From contig CALGGR010000110.1 in the NCBI GenBank assembly GCA_937915755.1, forward strand, positions 1 through 52,681: 52,681 nucleotides of DNA. The letters run 5' to 3'. The notes beneath the pieces are model-generated. The model was not told the DNA's origin. It saw nothing but the letters and a program-made list of their open reading frames with translations, and searched no databases. A program made the translations under genes and the position numbers. Positions 50,308-52,681 of this stretch are shown here, piece after piece (position 1 is the stretch's first letter; every line of letters begins with the position of its first letter). Origin of the DNA: an uncultured Fretibacterium sp. GTDB taxonomy: Bacteria > Synergistota > Synergistia > Synergistales > Aminobacteriaceae.

Positions 50308-52351
50308 TTTTGACCTTCATATTCATTCCTATGCCAGTAAATATAAGGAAGGAAAAGGTATAGTTGATAACTCAACCGTGGAAAATGCCGCAGTACTTAT
50401 GTCAAAGCTTCAGGAGTCAAATGTTGGATTGTTCTCGGTAACCGATCATAATAGATTCTGGCCGGAGCTATATGTTCGACTTGATGAATTAGTTGTTTCG
50501 GGAGAGTATCCAACTGTTCAAGGTCTCGTTGCTGGAGTGGAATTTGATGTTCAATTTGATCCTATGATGGGAAAGTGCCATATTATAACTATATTTAATG
50601 CGAAAAATAAGATAGAGAACTATCAAAAAATTTATTCCGCTATTGATGCTCATCGAATTGACAGTCAAGATGGAGCATATTCAAAACAGAATTTTGAATA
50701 TCTATTGCGTGAAATAGCCCTTGACGTTATTTTGATTGCTTGCCAAAGGAATAGCTTAGAAGGACATGATGGACATCACAATTCTCTCAGCGAATCAACA
50801 AGGGAACCAGAAGAACTCCTTTTGTCTGGATACATTAATGCGCTTGAGTTTCAAAGACCAAATGTAGAAGGTATTCTAAGAGATAACCTCAAGAAGATCC
50901 CCAATAATGTTGGCCTTGTAATGGGTAGTGACTGCCATGAATGGTTGGCCTATCCAAATCATGACAGTAAACATGGAAAACCACAGTTTAAGCATTCGAG
51001 GGCTAACATTCTTCCAACGTTTAAGGGTTTGCTGATGGCCGTAACATCTCCAGAGACCAGAATAAACCAGCAAGTGAATCGCAATCGAGAGTATGTACAG
51101 ACTCTTCGCATTGGAGGAAAAGAGATCCCATTGGTGAATGGTCTTATAGCTATTGTTGGAGAAAATGGATCCGGAAAATCGTCTCTTATTAAAATACTTC
51201 ATGGAAAAACATCTGAGCCATTCGTAAAAAGGATTATGGACAAAAATGAAATCCATTTTTCTGATACGGATGATACAAAACGACTGTATATTGAACAGGG
51301 TCAAATTGTTGATCAGTTTGGGAAAGGAAATCTATTTCCCGCTGATAATTTTTTGGCAGTTGATCATACAGAATTCAGAGAGGAATATACATCTTTTGCC
51401 AATGGAATACTTGCTTATGTGAAGAAACGAATTCAAGCAAGGGACGCTCTCAACCGTTTAACTAGAGAAGGCTTATCTTATAACGAACTTATTCATATTT
51501 CTTCGTACTATATAAATCTTCTTGCAGAAGATGGATATGATAGTATTGTAAATCCTCACGAGTTATATGATAAAGATTTGAAAGACCTTATAGAGAAAAT
51601 CTTCCTAATGCGTTCTGATGAATACTATGAGGGGTATCAACAGGAGCTTACCCAGGTGTTGGATCTTCTCAGTAAGATTTATGGGGATGTGCATCTAAAG
51701 AGTGATGAAAAAGTCATAGAACGACTAGTCAAAAACTGTATTATTTCTGCAAAATCTGAATATGACCGAAAGGTTGAAGAAGCCTCTACTTCTCAACAAC
51801 GCGATCAGAGAGATTATATCGAAGCTCGAAGCGCGTTCATTAGATTGATTGTGGATGCTGAGAAGAACAATACGGAAGAACTCATATTCCCCTCTTCACC
51901 TAATGTGATTCACGGATATAGTTCTAACCCAGTATATGGCTTTAGCTTCAATGCAGAAGCGATATATAATGATAGAGATGTGCTTGATGATTTCTTTGCC
52001 AAGATGTTTACTGCTGGTTATAGATCAGTCGATGCGCTTAAAACAATCGAAACATATGAAGAATTGAAAACGGCCGTTTATCGTTGTGGAGCCGTAGATC
52101 AGATAGATGATCAATATCAAAGGAACTTGACAATTTTTCTTGATGACATGTGCTCAACTAAAAAATATATCGTCGATACAGCACAAAATCATGAAGCATT
52201 GGGAAATACACTTGGAGAGCTGTCATTAGCATATTTCAAATACATGACAGAGCATGAAACGGATAAATGTATTTTCTTAATTGACCAGCCGGAAGATCAT
52301 ATTTCAAATAACAATATTAGTAAGAGCCCGTTCAGTATCTCTTTAACATGA
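50291..52351 (+). pseudogene. TrlF-like PHP-domain/AAA ATPase, truncated by an IS
   Basis: Start GTG at 50291 (AGAGGGGAGGT upstream overlaps). Residues 1-230 are a PHP phosphoesterase domain (FDLHIHSYASKYKEGKG, VTDHNRF, GSDCHEW). Walker A follows at 291-298 (GENGSGKSS), then a coiled-coil region, and the chain stops just after Walker B (CIFLIDQPEDHISNNNIS). Family members continue with the H-loop and lid for some 100 or more residues. The last codons are read from IS sequence (KSPFSISLT). PHP/SMC-like ATPases of this kind are candidate defence nucleases. Confidence 0.8.
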
Positions 52352-52681
52352 GACGTATGAACACCAGATTGACCAATTGAAGCGTATTATAAATTTTACG
52401 CTCGCAGTTTTTCCAAAATCTGTGATATTTGTCAAGCCAGCCAAAAGTTCTTTCGACAATCCAGCGTTTAGGGATAACTTCAAATTTATGTAACTCATTG
52501 CGTTTAGCAACCTCAACAACAGCTCCTGTGAGTTCTTTCACTTCTCTCGCAAAGCTATCGCCGGTATAACCGCCATCAACCAGAAATTTGAGTAATCGTG
52601 GAAATACATCTATGTCGGAGGACTTGTAAATGTCCATCATCAATATTGCTCCCTCTCGATCTGTGATATTTGCCGGAGTTA
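52324..52681 (-). mobile_element. IS5-family insertion sequence, right part outside the window
   Basis: Begins at about 52324, where the TrlF frame turns into GAGCCCGTTCAGTATCTC, a plausible terminal inverted repeat of the IS427/IS5 kind (others start GGGCCTGTTC or similar). The transposase reads outward to the right edge on the minus strand. The other end and the target duplication cannot be seen. Confidence 0.7.
52332..52681 (-). CDS. IS5-family transposase (DDE_Tnp_1), C-terminal part
   Basis: The frame is open to the window edge, so the 5' part is missing; an apparent ATG at 52643 is internal. The visible part reads TPANITDREGAILMMDIY, then LVDGGYTGDSFAREVKEL (second catalytic Asp region) and VIPKRWIVERTFGWLDKYHR (catalytic Glu), ending LVFIRLMLKRY. 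That matches the IS427 group of IS5. Apparently intact, so the element may still move. Confidence 0.88.
   Translation of the reverse strand, partial: TPANITDREGAILMMDIYKSSDIDVFPRLLKFLVDGGYTGDSFAREVKELTGAVVEVAKRNELHKFEVIPKRWIVERTFGWLDKYHRFWKNCERKIYNTLQLVNLVFIRLMLKRY

Noticed and set aside
1..52681. CRISPR array
   Set aside because: No regularly spaced repeats with unique spacers were seen; the only tandem tract is the heptamer at 19984-20039.

Overview
The window reads as a chromosome segment of a Gram-negative-type anaerobe. It has a type IV pilus secretin locus, a fused IspDF, a PTS beta-glucoside system and a B12/methionine cluster. My best guess is a gut- or rumen-type member of Synergistota, from gene content only; no rRNA or marker phylogeny is available.

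Layout. 1-2081 (minus): end of a type IV pilus operon (PilO-like, PilP-like, secretin cut by the window edge). 2201-2459: three tRNAs (Thr-GGT, Tyr-GTA, Thr-TGT). 2510-3660: two secreted proteins. 3805-7187: a beta-glucoside operon (GH1 broken by an in-frame TAG, plus PTS EIIBCA). 7548-10160: clpB. 10258-14718: flippase, MATE exporter and symporter in an overlapping run. 14762-18784: CsaA-like protein, alcohol dehydrogenase, flavodoxin, small proteins, a GNAT pseudogene and a solute-binding protein. 18983-20063: a phase-variable acyltransferase, out of frame in this copy. 20079-23254 (minus): ybaB-recR-ispDF-small ORF-tsaD. 23342-26443: DUF554, GT2, rplY and pth. 26444-29970: an inserted-looking block with a Ro60/TROVE protein, an XRE regulator and two copies of a structured ~95-nt element. 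29971-32661 (minus): split chromate transporter, methyltransferase, flippase-like membrane protein. 32930-38199: speD, esterase, metF, MetH-activation domain, cobD-like, DUF3841 and a short CobQ. 38156-40779 (minus): purB-miaB.

From about 41.4 kb to the end the sequence is visibly more AT-rich and is an accessory island. It holds an orphan TnpB omega-RNA-like end, a fragment of an AAA ATPase, an AAA/PD-(D/E)XK gene, an OLD-like ATPase plus TOPRIM-like partner (candidate defence pair), a decayed IS110 element with its bridge-RNA region, an orphan BrnT toxin, and a TrlF-like PHP/AAA gene cut by an IS5-family insertion.

Most interesting signals: (1) the 9-mer ATGGCCGGA occurs at least 12 times in the first 41 kb in several reading frames and in both orientations, and I saw none in the AT-rich island; it behaves like a DNA uptake signal and the window starts in a pilus operon; (2) the Ro60 gene lies between two copies of a small conserved structured element that could be its Y-like RNA; (3) a heptanucleotide tract switches the acyltransferase; (4) three IS200/IS605-type omega-RNA-like ends have lost their tnpB.
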